DNA of 49,987 nt from Thermoflexales bacterium (GCA_025057935.1 JANWUW010000067.1:1-49987); one strand, 5' to 3'. Positions 35,854-45,308 are shown, numbered from the stretch's first letter. Translations and numbers: made by a program. Notes: a model not told the origin generated them from the letters alone.

Positions 35854-38800
35854 ATGTATGAGCAGGAGCCTGATCCATCGCGCATAAGGCATCGCTCTCA
35901 GCGACGCGCGCATTCCAAGATGGTGCCGCTGGCAGTCGGGCTAACGCTTCTCGCTGCGTGTGGCGCACCCACCCCCTCGCCGGCGCCAACCCCGCAGGTC
36001 ACGCTCAACGTGATCACTACTCCCGCACCCTCTCCATCGCCGCGCATGATTGACGAGCCAATCCTGCTCGACCGCAAGCCGTTGCGCGGCGAAGAGCTGC
36101 CCACCGACGCTGTGCTCGAGTTGCTCTTCGATCAGCCGATGGACCAGGATTCTGTGGCGCGCGCCCTGCGCGTGCAAACCGCCGAAGGCGCGCCCGTGCA
36201 AGGAACGCTGAGCTGGCTTGGCGACAACGTGGCGAGCTTCCGACCCGAGAAAGGCTGGCAACCAAGCACACGCTACCTCGTTTCGATCTCCGGTGAAGCG
36301 CGCAGCAAGCGCGGCAAAGCATTGGCGCGTGCAGAAACGTTTGAGATCACTACGGTCGGCGCGCTCGCTGTTGCGCAGACCATTCCCGCACCCGGCAGCG
36401 CTGAGGTTTCTGCAGACACTGCGATCACCGTGTTGTTCAACCGGCCCGTGGTACCGCTCACGCTGCTGGACGAGCAAGCCAGCTTGCCACAGCCACTCGT
36501 GCTCGATCCACCCGCGGAGGGTCGTGGTCAGTGGTTGAACACCAGCGTGTATTTCTTCCGCCCAACGCAGCCACTGCGTGCTGGAACAACCTACCGTGCC
36601 CGCATCCCTGCTGGCTTGCGCGATATGACGGGCGCTGTGCTCGACGCCGACTACGTTTGGACGTTTAGCGTTGCTGTGCCCGTCGCGAAGAGCATCACGC
36701 CAGCGCCCGGTGCGCTCAACGTCGGCTTGCGCCAACCGATCAGCGTCACCTTTAGCCAGAAAGTGGATCACGCTTCGGCTGAAGCTGCGTTTAGCATCGA
36801 GCCGCCTGTGCGTGGGCGCTTCGTCTGGTCAGAGGAGCCCGATGAGCCTTTCGCATCCCCAACTGAGAAGCAGCAGCCTGCACTCATCGCACCGCCCCCA
36901 GCGCTTACAGGCGCACCACGCGGCGAAGTGATGACGTTCATCCCCGAGGAGGACTATCAGCGCGGGCAGACCTACATCGTCCGCGTGCGCGAGGGCGTGC
37001 GCGCCGCATTCGGCGAAGGGCGCACGCGCAACGGTCTGGAATCCTCGTTCACGGCAGTCCCCCTGCCCGCGGTGCTCAGCACGCGCCCGAAAGACGGCGA
37101 AACGCAACACAACCCTGAAGAGGGGTTCAGCATCCGCTTCAGCGCGCCGATGTCGGTTGCGACCATCCTGCCCAACCTCGCCTTCGATCCGCCTGTCACG
37201 CTCACGGGCGTGTATAGCTATTACAACGCTTTCGACAACGAGTTCTACATCGCCGTGCGCTTCGCACCTTCCACAGCCTACCGAGTGCGACTCGGCGGTG
37301 GAATGATCGACGAGTATGGCGTGCCGATAGGCAAAGACACCGAGGTTCGCTTCACCACAAGCGCCTTCGCGCCATTTGTGAGCTTGCAAACGGAGAGCCT
37401 CGTCGGCGTATACGATGCCAATCGCCCCACTCAACTTGCCATCGCCCACCGCAACGTCACGCAGCTTGAGCTAGAACTTGCCACGCTCTCACTGGAGCAG
37501 TTCTACCAGCTCACGGGCGCGCCGGGCGCCTACGAGGCGCTGCGCACTTTCCGCCCAACGCCAGAGCAGCTGCGCCGCAAGTGGACCGAGCGCGTCGAAG
37601 CTGAGCTGAACCAAACTTTCTTCCGTCGCCTCCTGTTGGACGAGGCTGGCGGCGCGCTGCCCACCGGGCTATACCTGCTCACCATCACTGCACCAGAGCT
37701 GAGACGGTTAGACCCGCAATTCCAACCGATTCGCCATGTGCTTGTGGTGAGCAACCTCCACGTGGCGCTCAAGGTGGGCTTGCGGAATGGCGTTGTCTGG
37801 GTCACTGACCTGCGCAGTGGTCAACCCATTGGCGGTCTGCCAGTGAGCGTGCGCGGCGAGAACTTCGCAGAGCTAGGTACCACTGTCACCAGCAACCAAG
37901 CCGGCGAGGAAGGGCAAGCGCCTTTTGAGCTCAGCAGTGAATCGCGCAGCTTGGTGTACGCGGTCGTCGGTCAGCCTGGGAGCGCGTTTGGTTTGGCATG
38001 GAGCAACATGTCTCGCGGCATCGAGCCATACGAGTTCGGGCTGAGCGCGAGCTACTACGCCAACCCCTACTTGATCTACCTGGTTACTGATCGCCCAGTG
38101 TATCGCCCAGGGCAGCGCGCGTACTTCCGCGGCATCGTGCGCCGCGACGACGACGCGCGCTACCAACTGCCAGACGTAGAACGTGTGGAGGTCTCCATCA
38201 ACAACCCCAGCGGCCAACAAGTGCTCAGCACAACGCTTTCGCTGGATGACAACGGCGGCTTCAGTGGTGAGTTTGCGCTCGACAGCGGCGCTGCTACAGG
38301 GAGCTACTTCCTGCAGGTGTGTGTGCCGAGGCGCGAGGTCAAGCCGCTCGGTGACCGCTGCGCCCAATATGGCGGCATCTCGTTCGAGGTCGCAGCCTAC
38401 CGACTGCCAGAGTTTGAAGTCAACATTGCTGCCGATAAGGCTGACTACTTGGACGGCGAGACCATGCAGTTCACCATCGAGAGCCGCTATTTCTTCGGCG
38501 GCGCTGTGGCGAACGCGCAGGTGCGCTGGGCGCTGCTTGCCGAAAACTTTTTCTTCGACCGTTACAAAGGCACAGGCCGCTACGAGTTCAACGACAGCGA
38601 CCTCTTCTTCGAACCGACGCTCGGGCGCGTAATTCCGCCCTACAGATTCACCGAGCCGATCGCCGATGGCGAGGGGCGCACCGACGCCCAAGGGCGACTC
38701 ATCGTCTCGCTCCCAGCCGATCTGAGCAAGCGGCGCATGTCGACACGCTTCACCTTGGAAGCAACGGTCACCGACTTAAACGACCAAAGTGTCTCCGCGC

Positions 38801-41800
38801 GGCACAGCGTGGTGGCGCACAAGTCGCGCGTGTACTTCGGCCTCGCCACTGATCGGTTCGTCTTCGAGGTCGGTGAGCCAATCACGGTCAACGTGATCGC
38901 CGTGAACTGGGAGGGCAAACCGCTCTTTGGTCAAACCGCAGAGCTGATCTTCAGTCGTCGCGAGTGGTTCACCGTGCAACAGGAAGATCCTGCCGGCGGG
39001 CTGTACTACAGCTCCACTCCGAGCGACACTGAGGTGTCGCGGGTCACCGTCACCACCGATGCCGAAGGGCGTGCCAGCGCTGTGGTGATCGCGCAACGAG
39101 GAGGCGAGCACCGCATCAAAGTCGCCAACGCTGCAACCTCCGTGTATGTCGCCGAGCCGGGCACTTACGTCGGCTGGCGCGTAGATAACAACGACCGCAT
39201 AGAGCTAAAACCTGACAAGACAAGCTACGCCGTCGGCGAGGTAGCGCGCGTGCTCGTGCCTTCGCCGTTCCAAGGTAGCGTGAAAGCGCTGCTCACCATT
39301 GAGCGCGGCAACATCCTGCAGCGCCGCACTGTGACGCTCTTCAGCAACAGCGATTTGCTCGAGATCCCCATCACCGAGGACTTCGCGCCCAACGTCTTTG
39401 TGTCGGTGCTGCTGGTGAAAGGAGTGGACGCCAACAACCCGCTGCCTGCTTTCAGGCTAGGCTATGCCGCGTTCACCGTCGAGCCAACGCGGTTTGTGCT
39501 TAAGGTGAGCATCACGCCAGACCGCGAGACCTACGCACCGCGCGACAACGCCAGTTTCGAGATCCGCGTCACGGATGCTAGCGGTCTGCCCGTGCAGGCC
39601 GATCTCACTGTGGCGCTGGTGGACAAGGCTGTGCTTTCTCTCGTCGAGCCGAATGCCTTGCCCATCCTCGAGGCGTTCTACGGCGAGCGGGGCTTGGGCG
39701 TGTTCACCGCAGACTCGCTCAACGTGAGCGTGGACCGCATCACCGAGAAGGTTATGACCGCGGTGCCGATGCTAGCAGCGCGCAAGGGCGGTGGCGGCGG
39801 CGGGATTGAAGCCCTCACCTTGCTGGTCACGCGGCGCGATTACCGCGAGACAGCCTATTGGGAAGCACGTCTCCGCACCGACGCTGAGGGGCGCGCCCGC
39901 GTTCAGGTCGCCCTGCCCGATAACCTCACCACATGGGTGATGACAGCGCGCGCAATAGCGCCCGACACGCGCGTGGGCGAGGCGCAACGCGAGGTTCAAA
40001 GCACCAAACCGCTGCTCATCCGCCCAGTCACGCCGCGTTTCTTCGTGGTTGGTGATGTGATCACACTCGCTGCGGTCATCAACAACAACACGCCTGCGCC
40101 GATCGAAGCACAAGTCGCCATCGCCTCCACCAACCTCGTGCTTGTAAACGGGCAGCCTGTGCAGCGGGTAAGCGTGCCCGCAAACGGCGCTGCGCGCGTC
40201 GCTTGGCAGATGCAGGTGCAAGACGGCACCAGCAGCTTGATCACCATGACGGTGGTCGGCGGCGGCTACAGCGACAGCGCACGACCCGTGCTTGAGACAG
40301 CAGCGGAGGGCGGCATCCCGATCTTGCGGTATGCCGCGCCTGAGACCGTAGCCACCAGTGGCGACCTCAGCGATCCAGGGCAACGCCTAGAAGTGATCGC
40401 GCTGCCGCCGCGCCTGAACACTGGTCGCGGCGACCTTACCGTGCGCGTGGACACTAGCCTTGGGAACGTCGCCCTGCGCGGCGCGAAGGCGCTGCAAGCT
40501 TACCCCTACGAGAGCGTGGATTGGACGGCAAGCCGCCTCAACGTCATCCTAGCGCTCGCAAAGGCGCGCGGCATGCCCGCCGAAGCCGAAAGCGTGAGCA
40601 CTGCTCTCCAGCGCCTCTACGCGGCGCAGCGCTTCGACGGCGGCTGGTCGTGGTGGCCTGACACAGCCGTTGGCCCTAGCGATCCGATGGTGTCGGCGCA
40701 TGTGCTGTTGGCGCTGGCGCGCGCCTCGCAAGCAGGCTTCGCAGTTGACAGCACGGTGCTCGCGCGCGGTCTCGATTTCCTCACTACGCACCTCTTCAAC
40801 GAGCAGTTCCTGCCGAGCACGGCTGCAGCGAATCGCCAGGCGTACCTGCTCTACGTGCTCGGCGAGGCTGGGCGCGCCGACCCCGGTCGCTTGAGCGTGC
40901 TCTACGAGCAGCGCGCAAAGCTAAGCTACTACGCGCAGGCCCTGCTGGCGCTTGCGTTTGCGCGCGTGCAAGCGGACGACCCTCGCATTCAGACGCTGCT
41001 CTCCGATCTGCGCGGCGCAGCGTTGCTCAGCGCAAGCGGCGCGCACTGGCAGGAGCGCACCTTCGACTGGGAGAACTTTTACGGCAATACGCGCAGCACG
41101 TCCATCGCGCTTTACGCGCTCGCACAGCTCGACCCGAAGAGTGCGCTGAACGCCAATGTTGTGCGTTGGCTGATCGCCGCGCGCGAAGGCGACACGTGGG
41201 CAAGCGTGCAGGAGACCGAATGGGCGATCAGCGCCTTCGCAGAATGGTTAGCACGCAGCGGCGAGCGCGACGGCACTTTTGCGTGGCGTCTTGCGCTCAA
41301 CGGTCGTCCGCTCCTCAGCGGTCAAGCCGGCACCAGTGCGGAGACACAAACAGCCAAGGTCGCGCTCACAGAGCTGATTGCAAATGCCGCCAACGCGCTG
41401 AGCATCGAACGCGGCGCCGGGCAAGGTCGGCTTTACTACACAGCGCATCTGCGCGCGTTTGTGCCTGCGGAGTCTGCGCCCGCAGTGAATCGCGGTTTGT
41501 TCGTCGCGCGCAAGTATGAACGCGCTGACTGCATGCCCAAGCCCGAGCAACCCTGCCCAGCGATCACCCGCGCGCGCATCGGCGAGAACGTGCGCGTGCG
41601 CCTCACGCTGATCGTGCCCTCCGACGCCTACTTCGTGCGGCTCGTGGACTACCTGCCGGCAGGCGCTGAGGCGATCAACACCACCCTGCGCACCACTTCG
41701 CGCCTCGCCGATCCTCAGTGGCTGCGGCGCGTTGGCGAAGACCCATTCGGCGAGTTCGGCTGGGGATGGTGGTGGTTCGGGCACAGCGCGATCTACGATG

Positions 41801-41976
41801 ATCGCGTGGCAGTGTTTGCCTCGTACCTGCCCGCTGGTACCTATGACTACACCTACCAGTTCCGCCCAAGCCTCGCTGGCACGTTCCAGGTGATCCCAGC
41901 CACAGCCGAGCTGAGCTACTTCCCTGAGGTCTTCGGTCGCAGCGAGGGCACACGCTTCGAGATCGAGCCGCGCTGA
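35854..41976 (+). CDS. Alpha-2-macroglobulin-like lipoprotein without thioester
   Basis: A 2040-residue protein. The signal peptide ends in a lipobox (LTLLAAC, Cys36) and a Pro/Thr/Ser linker follows. Several Ig-like (Big_5-type) domains carry ELLFDQPMD, AITVLFNRPVVP, VTFSQKVDHAS and SIRFSAPMS. The macroglobulin MG domains include VTDRPVYRPGQRAYFRGIVR, and the core has YRETAYWEARLRTDAEGRA, LPDNLTTWVM and TPRFFVVGDVI. At the thioester site, YPYGCLEQTTSR of typical bacterial members is YPYESVDWTASR (Ser1554, Asp1556, Trp1557), so no thioester can form. The terpenoid-like alpha-helical domain (AAQRFDGGWSWWPD) is intact. AGGAGGT lies five bases before the ATG. It is probably a periplasmic or surface protease trap or structural protein, with no pbpC next to it. 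Confidence 0.92.
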   Translation: MYEQEPDPSRIRHRSQRRAHSKMVPLAVGLTLLAACGAPTPSPAPTPQVTLNVITTPAPSPSPRMIDEPILLDRKPLRGEELPTDAVLELLFDQPMDQDSVARALRVQTAEGAPVQGTLSWLGDNVASFRPEKGWQPSTRYLVSISGEARSKRGKALARAETFEITTVGALAVAQTIPAPGSAEVSADTAITVLFNRPVVPLTLLDEQASLPQPLVLDPPAEGRGQWLNTSVYFFRPTQPLRAGTTYRARIPAGLRDMTGAVLDADYVWTFSVAVPVAKSITPAPGALNVGLRQPISVTFSQKVDHASAEAAFSIEPPVRGRFVWSEEPDEPFASPTEKQQPALIAPPPALTGAPRGEVMTFIPEEDYQRGQTYIVRVREGVRAAFGEGRTRNGLESSFTAVPLPAVLSTRPKDGETQHNPEEGFSIRFSAPMSVATILPNLAFDPPVTLTGVYSYYNAFDNEFYIAVRFAPSTAYRVRLGGGMIDEYGVPIGKDTEVRFTTSAFAPFVSLQTESLVGVYDANRPTQLAIAHRNVTQLELELATLSLEQFYQLTGAPGAYEALRTFRPTPEQLRRKWTERVEAELNQTFFRRLLLDEAGGALPTGLYLLTITAPELRRLDPQFQPIRHVLVVSNLHVALKVGLRNGVVWVTDLRSGQPIGGLPVSVRGENFAELGTTVTSNQAGEEGQAPFELSSESRSLVYAVVGQPGSAFGLAWSNMSRGIEPYEFGLSASYYANPYLIYLVTDRPVYRPGQRAYFRGIVRRDDDARYQLPDVERVEVSINNPSGQQVLSTTLSLDDNGGFSGEFALDSGAATGSYFLQVCVPRREVKPLGDRCAQYGGISFEVAAYRLPEFEVNIAADKADYLDGETMQFTIESRYFFGGAVANAQVRWALLAENFFFDRYKGTGRYEFNDSDLFFEPTLGRVIPPYRFTEPIADGEGRTDAQGRLIVSLPADLSKRRMSTRFTLEATVTDLNDQSVSARHSVVAHKSRVYFGLATDRFVFEVGEPITVNVIAVNWEGKPLFGQTAELIFSRREWFTVQQEDPAGGLYYSSTPSDTEVSRVTVTTDAEGRASAVVIAQRGGEHRIKVANAATSVYVAEPGTYVGWRVDNNDRIELKPDKTSYAVGEVARVLVPSPFQGSVKALLTIERGNILQRRTVTLFSNSDLLEIPITEDFAPNVFVSVLLVKGVDANNPLPAFRLGYAAFTVEPTRFVLKVSITPDRETYAPRDNASFEIRVTDASGLPVQADLTVALVDKAVLSLVEPNALPILEAFYGERGLGVFTADSLNVSVDRITEKVMTAVPMLAARKGGGGGGIEALTLLVTRRDYRETAYWEARLRTDAEGRARVQVALPDNLTTWVMTARAIAPDTRVGEAQREVQSTKPLLIRPVTPRFFVVGDVITLAAVINNNTPAPIEAQVAIASTNLVLVNGQPVQRVSVPANGAARVAWQMQVQDGTSSLITMTVVGGGYSDSARPVLETAAEGGIPILRYAAPETVATSGDLSDPGQRLEVIALPPRLNTGRGDLTVRVDTSLGNVALRGAKALQAYPYESVDWTASRLNVILALAKARGMPAEAESVSTALQRLYAAQRFDGGWSWWPDTAVGPSDPMVSAHVLLALARASQAGFAVDSTVLARGLDFLTTHLFNEQFLPSTAAANRQAYLLYVLGEAGRADPGRLSVLYEQRAKLSYYAQALLALAFARVQADDPRIQTLLSDLRGAALLSASGAHWQERTFDWENFYGNTRSTSIALYALAQLDPKSALNANVVRWLIAAREGDTWASVQETEWAISAFAEWLARSGERDGTFAWRLALNGRPLLSGQAGTSAETQTAKVALTELIANAANALSIERGAGQGRLYYTAHLRAFVPAESAPAVNRGLFVARKYERADCMPKPEQPCPAITRARIGENVRVRLTLIVPSDAYFVRLVDYLPAGAEAINTTLRTTSRLADPQWLRRVGEDPFGEFGWGWWWFGHSAIYDDRVAVFASYLPAGTYDYTYQFRPSLAGTFQVIPATAELSYFPEVFGRSEGTRFEIEPR

Positions 41977-42048
41977 AGCGCAAGAAGCGGTCAGCTCTCC
42001 TTCACGTTCGCTCGCAAGGCACGCGGAGAGAGCAGCGCAGCCTTTGGG

Positions 42049-42054
42049 TATCAT
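42049..42054 (+). promoter_or_regulatory. -10 box of the zinc-type dehydrogenase gene
   Basis: TATCAT, nine bases before ATG 42064, again with no Shine-Dalgarno in the short gap. Confidence 0.45.
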
Positions 42055-42063
42055 CAGCGCGTC

Positions 42064-43053
42064 ATGCGCGCATTGGTCGTCGCTGAGACGCTTGTCTATC
42101 GTGAGGACTACCCGAAGCCCGAGCCTTTGCCTGGCGAGGCGCTCATCCGCGTCACGCGCGCCGGCATTTGCAACACCGACATCGAAATCCTCAAGGGCTA
42201 CTTCGGGTTTCGCGGCGTGCTTGGTCACGAATTCGTAGGGGTAGTGGAGGCGCTGAACCCAGCCCCCAATTGCCCGCCCCCTCATGTCGCCATTGGCGAT
42301 CGCGTCGTCGGTGAGATCAATTGCGTGGCTTGCGACTCCCCCTCACGCACCTATGCCGAACGCGCCCAAGACCCAGCACGCACGACGCTCGGCATTGACC
42401 GCCGCGATGGCGTCTTCGCTGAATACGCCGTGCTGCCCATCGTCAATTTGCATCGCGTGCCCGAGGCTGTGAGCGATGACGAGGCTGTGTTCGTCGAGCC
42501 TCTCGCCGCTGCGTGTCAAATCCTCGAGCAAGTTCACTTCCGCCCCACCGACCGCGTCGCTGTGCTCGGCGATGGCAAGCTCGGCTTGCTATGCGCGCAG
42601 GTGATCGCCGCGGCTTCTGCCTGCGAGCTCACTGTGATCGGCAGGCACGAGAACAAGCTTGCGCTCGCGCGCGACCGCGGCATCGCAACGATGCACGTGG
42701 ATCAAGCGCCGCTGCGTCACTACGACGCAGTAGTGGAATGCACAGGATCGCCAGCGGGGTTCGAGCACGCGCGCCGGCTCCTCCGACCGCGCGGCACGCT
42801 GATCCTGAAAAGCACCTACCACAGCCTGCCCCAAGTCAACCTCACGATGGTCGTGGTGGACGAGCTGACCATCGTCGGCTCACGCTGCGGACCTTTCGCA
42901 GCCGCGCTAAGGCTGTTGGCGCAGCGTCGCGTAGCAGTGTTGCCGATGATCCACGCGCGCTACCCGCTGGAGGCTGGTCTGCAAGCCATCGAGGATGCGC
43001 AGCGACCGGGTGTGCTCAAAGTGCTGTTAGACATCGCGCCTTCGACACAGTGA
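42064..43053 (+). CDS. Zinc-type medium-chain alcohol dehydrogenase-like protein
   Basis: A 329-residue MDR protein. The catalytic zinc ligands are present: Cys36 in RAGICNTDIEILKG, His55-Glu56 in GVLGHEFVG, and a Glu in EPLAAACQI. The Rossmann loop is VAVLGDGKLGLLCAQV. The structural-zinc lobe is degenerate: only Cys87 and Cys90 remain in INCVACDSPSRTY, while homologues usually have four cysteines in CxxCxxCx7C. It is somewhat short for the family. The substrate is unknown, perhaps a polyol or threonine-like compound. The beta-propeller gene follows nine bases later. Confidence 0.85.
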   Translation: MRALVVAETLVYREDYPKPEPLPGEALIRVTRAGICNTDIEILKGYFGFRGVLGHEFVGVVEALNPAPNCPPPHVAIGDRVVGEINCVACDSPSRTYAERAQDPARTTLGIDRRDGVFAEYAVLPIVNLHRVPEAVSDDEAVFVEPLAAACQILEQVHFRPTDRVAVLGDGKLGLLCAQVIAAASACELTVIGRHENKLALARDRGIATMHVDQAPLRHYDAVVECTGSPAGFEHARRLLRPRGTLILKSTYHSLPQVNLTMVVVDELTIVGSRCGPFAAALRLLAQRRVAVLPMIHARYPLEAGLQAIEDAQRPGVLKVLLDIAPSTQ

Positions 43054-43062
43054 GCCCGTCCG

Positions 43063-43917
43063 ATGAGCTGGAGACACTTTGACGAGCCAGCGCGCATCTA
43101 CGCGCTTTGCACACTCGATGCGCACACGTGCCTTGCCGCCACCGATCGCGGGTTGTGGCGTTACTGCACCGACGACACCTGGCAGCCTGCATCGTCAGTC
43201 TTGCTCGATGTGCCGCTCACTGCTGTCGCAGCGACGCCAACCCACATCCTCGTCGGTTCAGCGCAGCACATCGCTCGTTCCACTGACGGCGGTCAAAGCT
43301 GGCAACTCGCGCGCATGCCTATTGAGGGAGCAATACTCGGGTTGGCGCTCTCGCCGACGTTCGAGCAGGACGGCACTGCCTTCGCCGCCACTGCTCAAGA
43401 TGGCGTGCTGCGCAGCGTCTCGCATGGCGCAACATGGTATGCCTGGAATCATGGCTTGCTCGACCTCAACGTGAACGCTGTGGCGGTCTCGCCCGACTTT
43501 GCCGAAGACCAAACCGTATTCGCGGCTACCGAAAGCGGGCTATTCGTAAGTTACAACGGCGGACGCGCTTGGCGCGAGATCAATCTGCCGTTCCAAGATG
43601 CCCCGCTGACAGCGCTTGCTGTCGACATCGGTGCCGAGGGCGTGCTGCGCCTGTGGGTAGGCAGCGAAGGCGCAGGCGCGTGGCATGCGCCCGCGCCCTT
43701 CAAGAAGTGGGCGCGTGTGCTCTCCGAAGCCTCAGTGATCAACGCGCTGCTCCCTGCACATCTCGCACATCTCGCCACCCCACAAGGGATTTTCGTCACC
43801 CAGAGCAGCAGCCGAGCGCAGAAGATCAGCGCAATAGAAAACGCAGTGTGCCTAGCGCGATTAGGCGATCGTCTCCTTGTGGGCACTGCCGAAGACGGGC
43901 TATGGGTTAAGAAGTAA
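43063..43917 (+). CDS. Beta-propeller protein with BNR/Ycf48-like repeats
   Basis: A 284-residue protein of sialidase-type repeats. Asp-box-like motifs are STDGGQSWQLA, SVSHGATWYAW and SYNGGRAWREI, and the stretches LALSPTFEQDGTAFAAT and VAVSPDFAEDQTVFAAT repeat at blade spacing. No signal peptide is seen, so it may be cytoplasmic or use another export route. Related proteins are annotated as photosystem II stability factor-like or sortilin-like. The role is unknown; the tight spacing suggests cotranscription with the dehydrogenase gene. It ends seven bases from the convergent tetR. Confidence 0.75.
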   Translation: MSWRHFDEPARIYALCTLDAHTCLAATDRGLWRYCTDDTWQPASSVLLDVPLTAVAATPTHILVGSAQHIARSTDGGQSWQLARMPIEGAILGLALSPTFEQDGTAFAATAQDGVLRSVSHGATWYAWNHGLLDLNVNAVAVSPDFAEDQTVFAATESGLFVSYNGGRAWREINLPFQDAPLTALAVDIGAEGVLRLWVGSEGAGAWHAPAPFKKWARVLSEASVINALLPAHLAHLATPQGIFVTQSSSRAQKISAIENAVCLARLGDRLLVGTAEDGLWVKK

Positions 43918-43924
43918 GCCCACC

Positions 43925-44563
43925 CTAGGCACGAGAAAGCGCAGAGACGCTGGCGCGCAATGCTGCGCTGAGCTGCTCAAGGGTATACCCACTCGTGTAG
44001 TGGAGGAAGTAGAACACTTCCGGGTGCATGGGCGCAAGCAGCAAGTCGCCGATCAGGCGAGCATCGCACGAAGGCGAAATCTCGCCTCGACGCATAGCCT
44101 CACGCAGCAACCCAATTACGGTCATGCGCTCCCAGCTGAAAGGCGCTGAGTTCGTAAACTGCTCAGGACGCTCCACCCCATGCTGAGCAGCGCGCAGCAG
44201 AGGGATATGCATGGCGTTGAAGCGAATCAGCGCATCTAGAAACCACTGAAGGCGCTCAAGCCACGGCGCGTTGTCCTGCGCCATGGCATTGAGCGTATCC
44301 AGCACCGTGTTTTGAAACGCGCGCATCTGCTCGTCAAGCAGCGCTAAGCAGAGCGCGCCTTTCGAGGGGAAGCGCCGGTAGAGCGTGCCCTGTCCCACCC
44401 TAGCTGCTCGCGCGATGTCCACCATGTTCACGCCATCCACTCCGCGCTCAGCAAACAAGCGCTCCGCTGCGCGCAGAATGCGCTTGCGGTTCGCGGCTGC
44501 GTCTGCACGTTCTGCTTTCTCCAACGGCACCACGCGCAACCCCAGCCATAGCTCATCGCGCAT
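43925..44563 (-). CDS. TetR-family transcriptional regulator
   Basis: A 212-residue protein. Residues about 25-70 are the TetR helix-turn-helix (RKRILRAAERLFAERG, VNMVDIARAARVGQGTLYRRF, SKGALCLALL). The C-terminal all-helical ligand-binding domain is family-typical but its ligand is not predictable. It is divergently transcribed from yceI across 93 bases that hold an inverted repeat. Likely it represses itself and/or yceI. TAAACT lies nine bases before the ATG and no Shine-Dalgarno is visible. Confidence 0.9.
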   Translation of the reverse strand: MRDELWLGLRVVPLEKAERADAAANRKRILRAAERLFAERGVDGVNMVDIARAARVGQGTLYRRFPSKGALCLALLDEQMRAFQNTVLDTLNAMAQDNAPWLERLQWFLDALIRFNAMHIPLLRAAQHGVERPEQFTNSAPFSWERMTVIGLLREAMRRGEISPSCDARLIGDLLLAPMHPEVFYFLHYTSGYTLEQLSAALRASVSALSRA

Positions 44564-44572
44564 TGCGCTTGA

Positions 44573-44578
44573 AGTTTA
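44573..44578 (-). promoter_or_regulatory. -10 box of tetR
   Basis: TAAACT on the minus strand, nine bases before ATG 44563. The short gap is consistent with a leaderless or near-leaderless transcript. Confidence 0.4.
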
Positions 44579-44620
44579 ACGTGAGATTAGGTCGTGCATA
44601 CGCTGTTGAAAGGGCGCGTA

Positions 44621-44640
44621 AAATGGACATGTATCCGTTT
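44621..44640 (+). promoter_or_regulatory. Candidate TetR operator at yceI
   Basis: An imperfect inverted repeat AAAtGGAcA-tgTaTCCgTTT, in which seven of ten base pairs are symmetric around 44630/44631. It directly abuts a TAAAAT -10 candidate at 44619-44624 and lies 17 bases before the yceI ATG, after which GGAG serves as the ribosome site. The location fits repression of yceI by the divergent TetR protein. Confidence 0.5.
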
Positions 44641-44656
44641 AAAAGGAGCAGGCATC

Positions 44657-45184
44657 ATGGCATGGACCATCGACTTCGCTCACTCTAGCATCACGTTTGC
44701 CGTTCGACACCTGATGATCAGCACTGTTCGAGGTCGCTTCGAGAAGTTCAGCGGTCACGTGGACTTCAACGAGGCACAGCCCGAGAAGACCAGCGCCGTG
44801 ATCGAGATTGCGGCAGACAGCATCAACACCGATGATCCGCAGCGCGACGCACACCTGAAATCGCCCGACTTCCTAGACGTCGCTAACCACCCAACGATTG
44901 CGTTCAAGAGCACGCGCGTTGAGCGCACAGGAGAAAACACAGCCCGCATGCATGGCGAGCTCACCATCCGCAACACCACACGCCCCGTGGTGTTGGACGT
45001 TGAATTTCTCGGCAAGGCGAGGACGCCTTGGGGCACAACCAACGCCGGCTTTGAGGCGCACACCACCCTCAATCGCGAGGAGTGGGGCTTGACGTGGAAC
45101 ATGCCCCTAGAGACAGGCGGGCTTCTAGTGGGCAAGGAGGTGAAGATCAACATCAGCCTCGAGCTCACCGAAACCACGAACTGA
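44657..45184 (+). CDS. yceI: YceI-family lipid-binding-like protein
   Basis: About 175 residues from ATG 44657, selected for the AAAGGAG site upstream; the frame opens earlier at 44594 through the operator. The beta-barrel (lipocalin-like) YceI fold is seen as WTIDFAHSSITFAVRHLMIS, VRGRFEKFSGHVDF, DPQRDAHLKSPDFLDVANHP, GELTIRNTTRPVVLDVEF and LNREEWGLTWN. Homologues bind polyprenoids or are acid/stress-induced. There is no signal peptide, so a cytoplasmic form is implied. A strong terminator follows. Confidence 0.92.
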   Translation: MAWTIDFAHSSITFAVRHLMISTVRGRFEKFSGHVDFNEAQPEKTSAVIEIAADSINTDDPQRDAHLKSPDFLDVANHPTIAFKSTRVERTGENTARMHGELTIRNTTRPVVLDVEFLGKARTPWGTTNAGFEAHTTLNREEWGLTWNMPLETGGLLVGKEVKINISLELTETTN

Positions 45185-45197
45185 GCCTCGTCACAGC

Positions 45198-45236
45198 AAC
45201 GGCGGGATAGCGATGTGCTGTCCCGCCGTTACCGTT
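45198..45236 (+). terminator. Intrinsic terminator after yceI
   Basis: AACGGCGGGA pairs with TCCCGCCGTT (45198-45207 and 45221-45230). The stem extends inward through ATAGC/GCTGT by G-T pairing, and GTTTT follows within a few bases. Confidence 0.8.
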
Positions 45237-45302
45237 TTGCCGCGCCCCGCTCACCGCTCACTCCTGTCATACACCTGCGCACGCGCGCCACGCGCTTTTC
45301 CG

Positions 45303-45308
45303 TAGAAT
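45303..45308 (+). promoter_or_regulatory. -10 box of leuC
   Basis: TAGAAT, seven bases before ATG 45316. It overlaps the upstream ATG at 45307, so the true start must be 45316 and the mRNA would be leaderless. Confidence 0.55.

Noticed and set aside
41991-42037. GCTCTCC/GGAGAG inverted repeat after the macroglobulin gene
   Set aside because: The loop is over 20 bases and no T-run follows, so a terminator call is not supported.
41248-42285. 345-residue open frame on the minus strand across the macroglobulin end and the dehydrogenase start
   Set aside because: Overlaps two strong genes and has no family signature or ribosome site.
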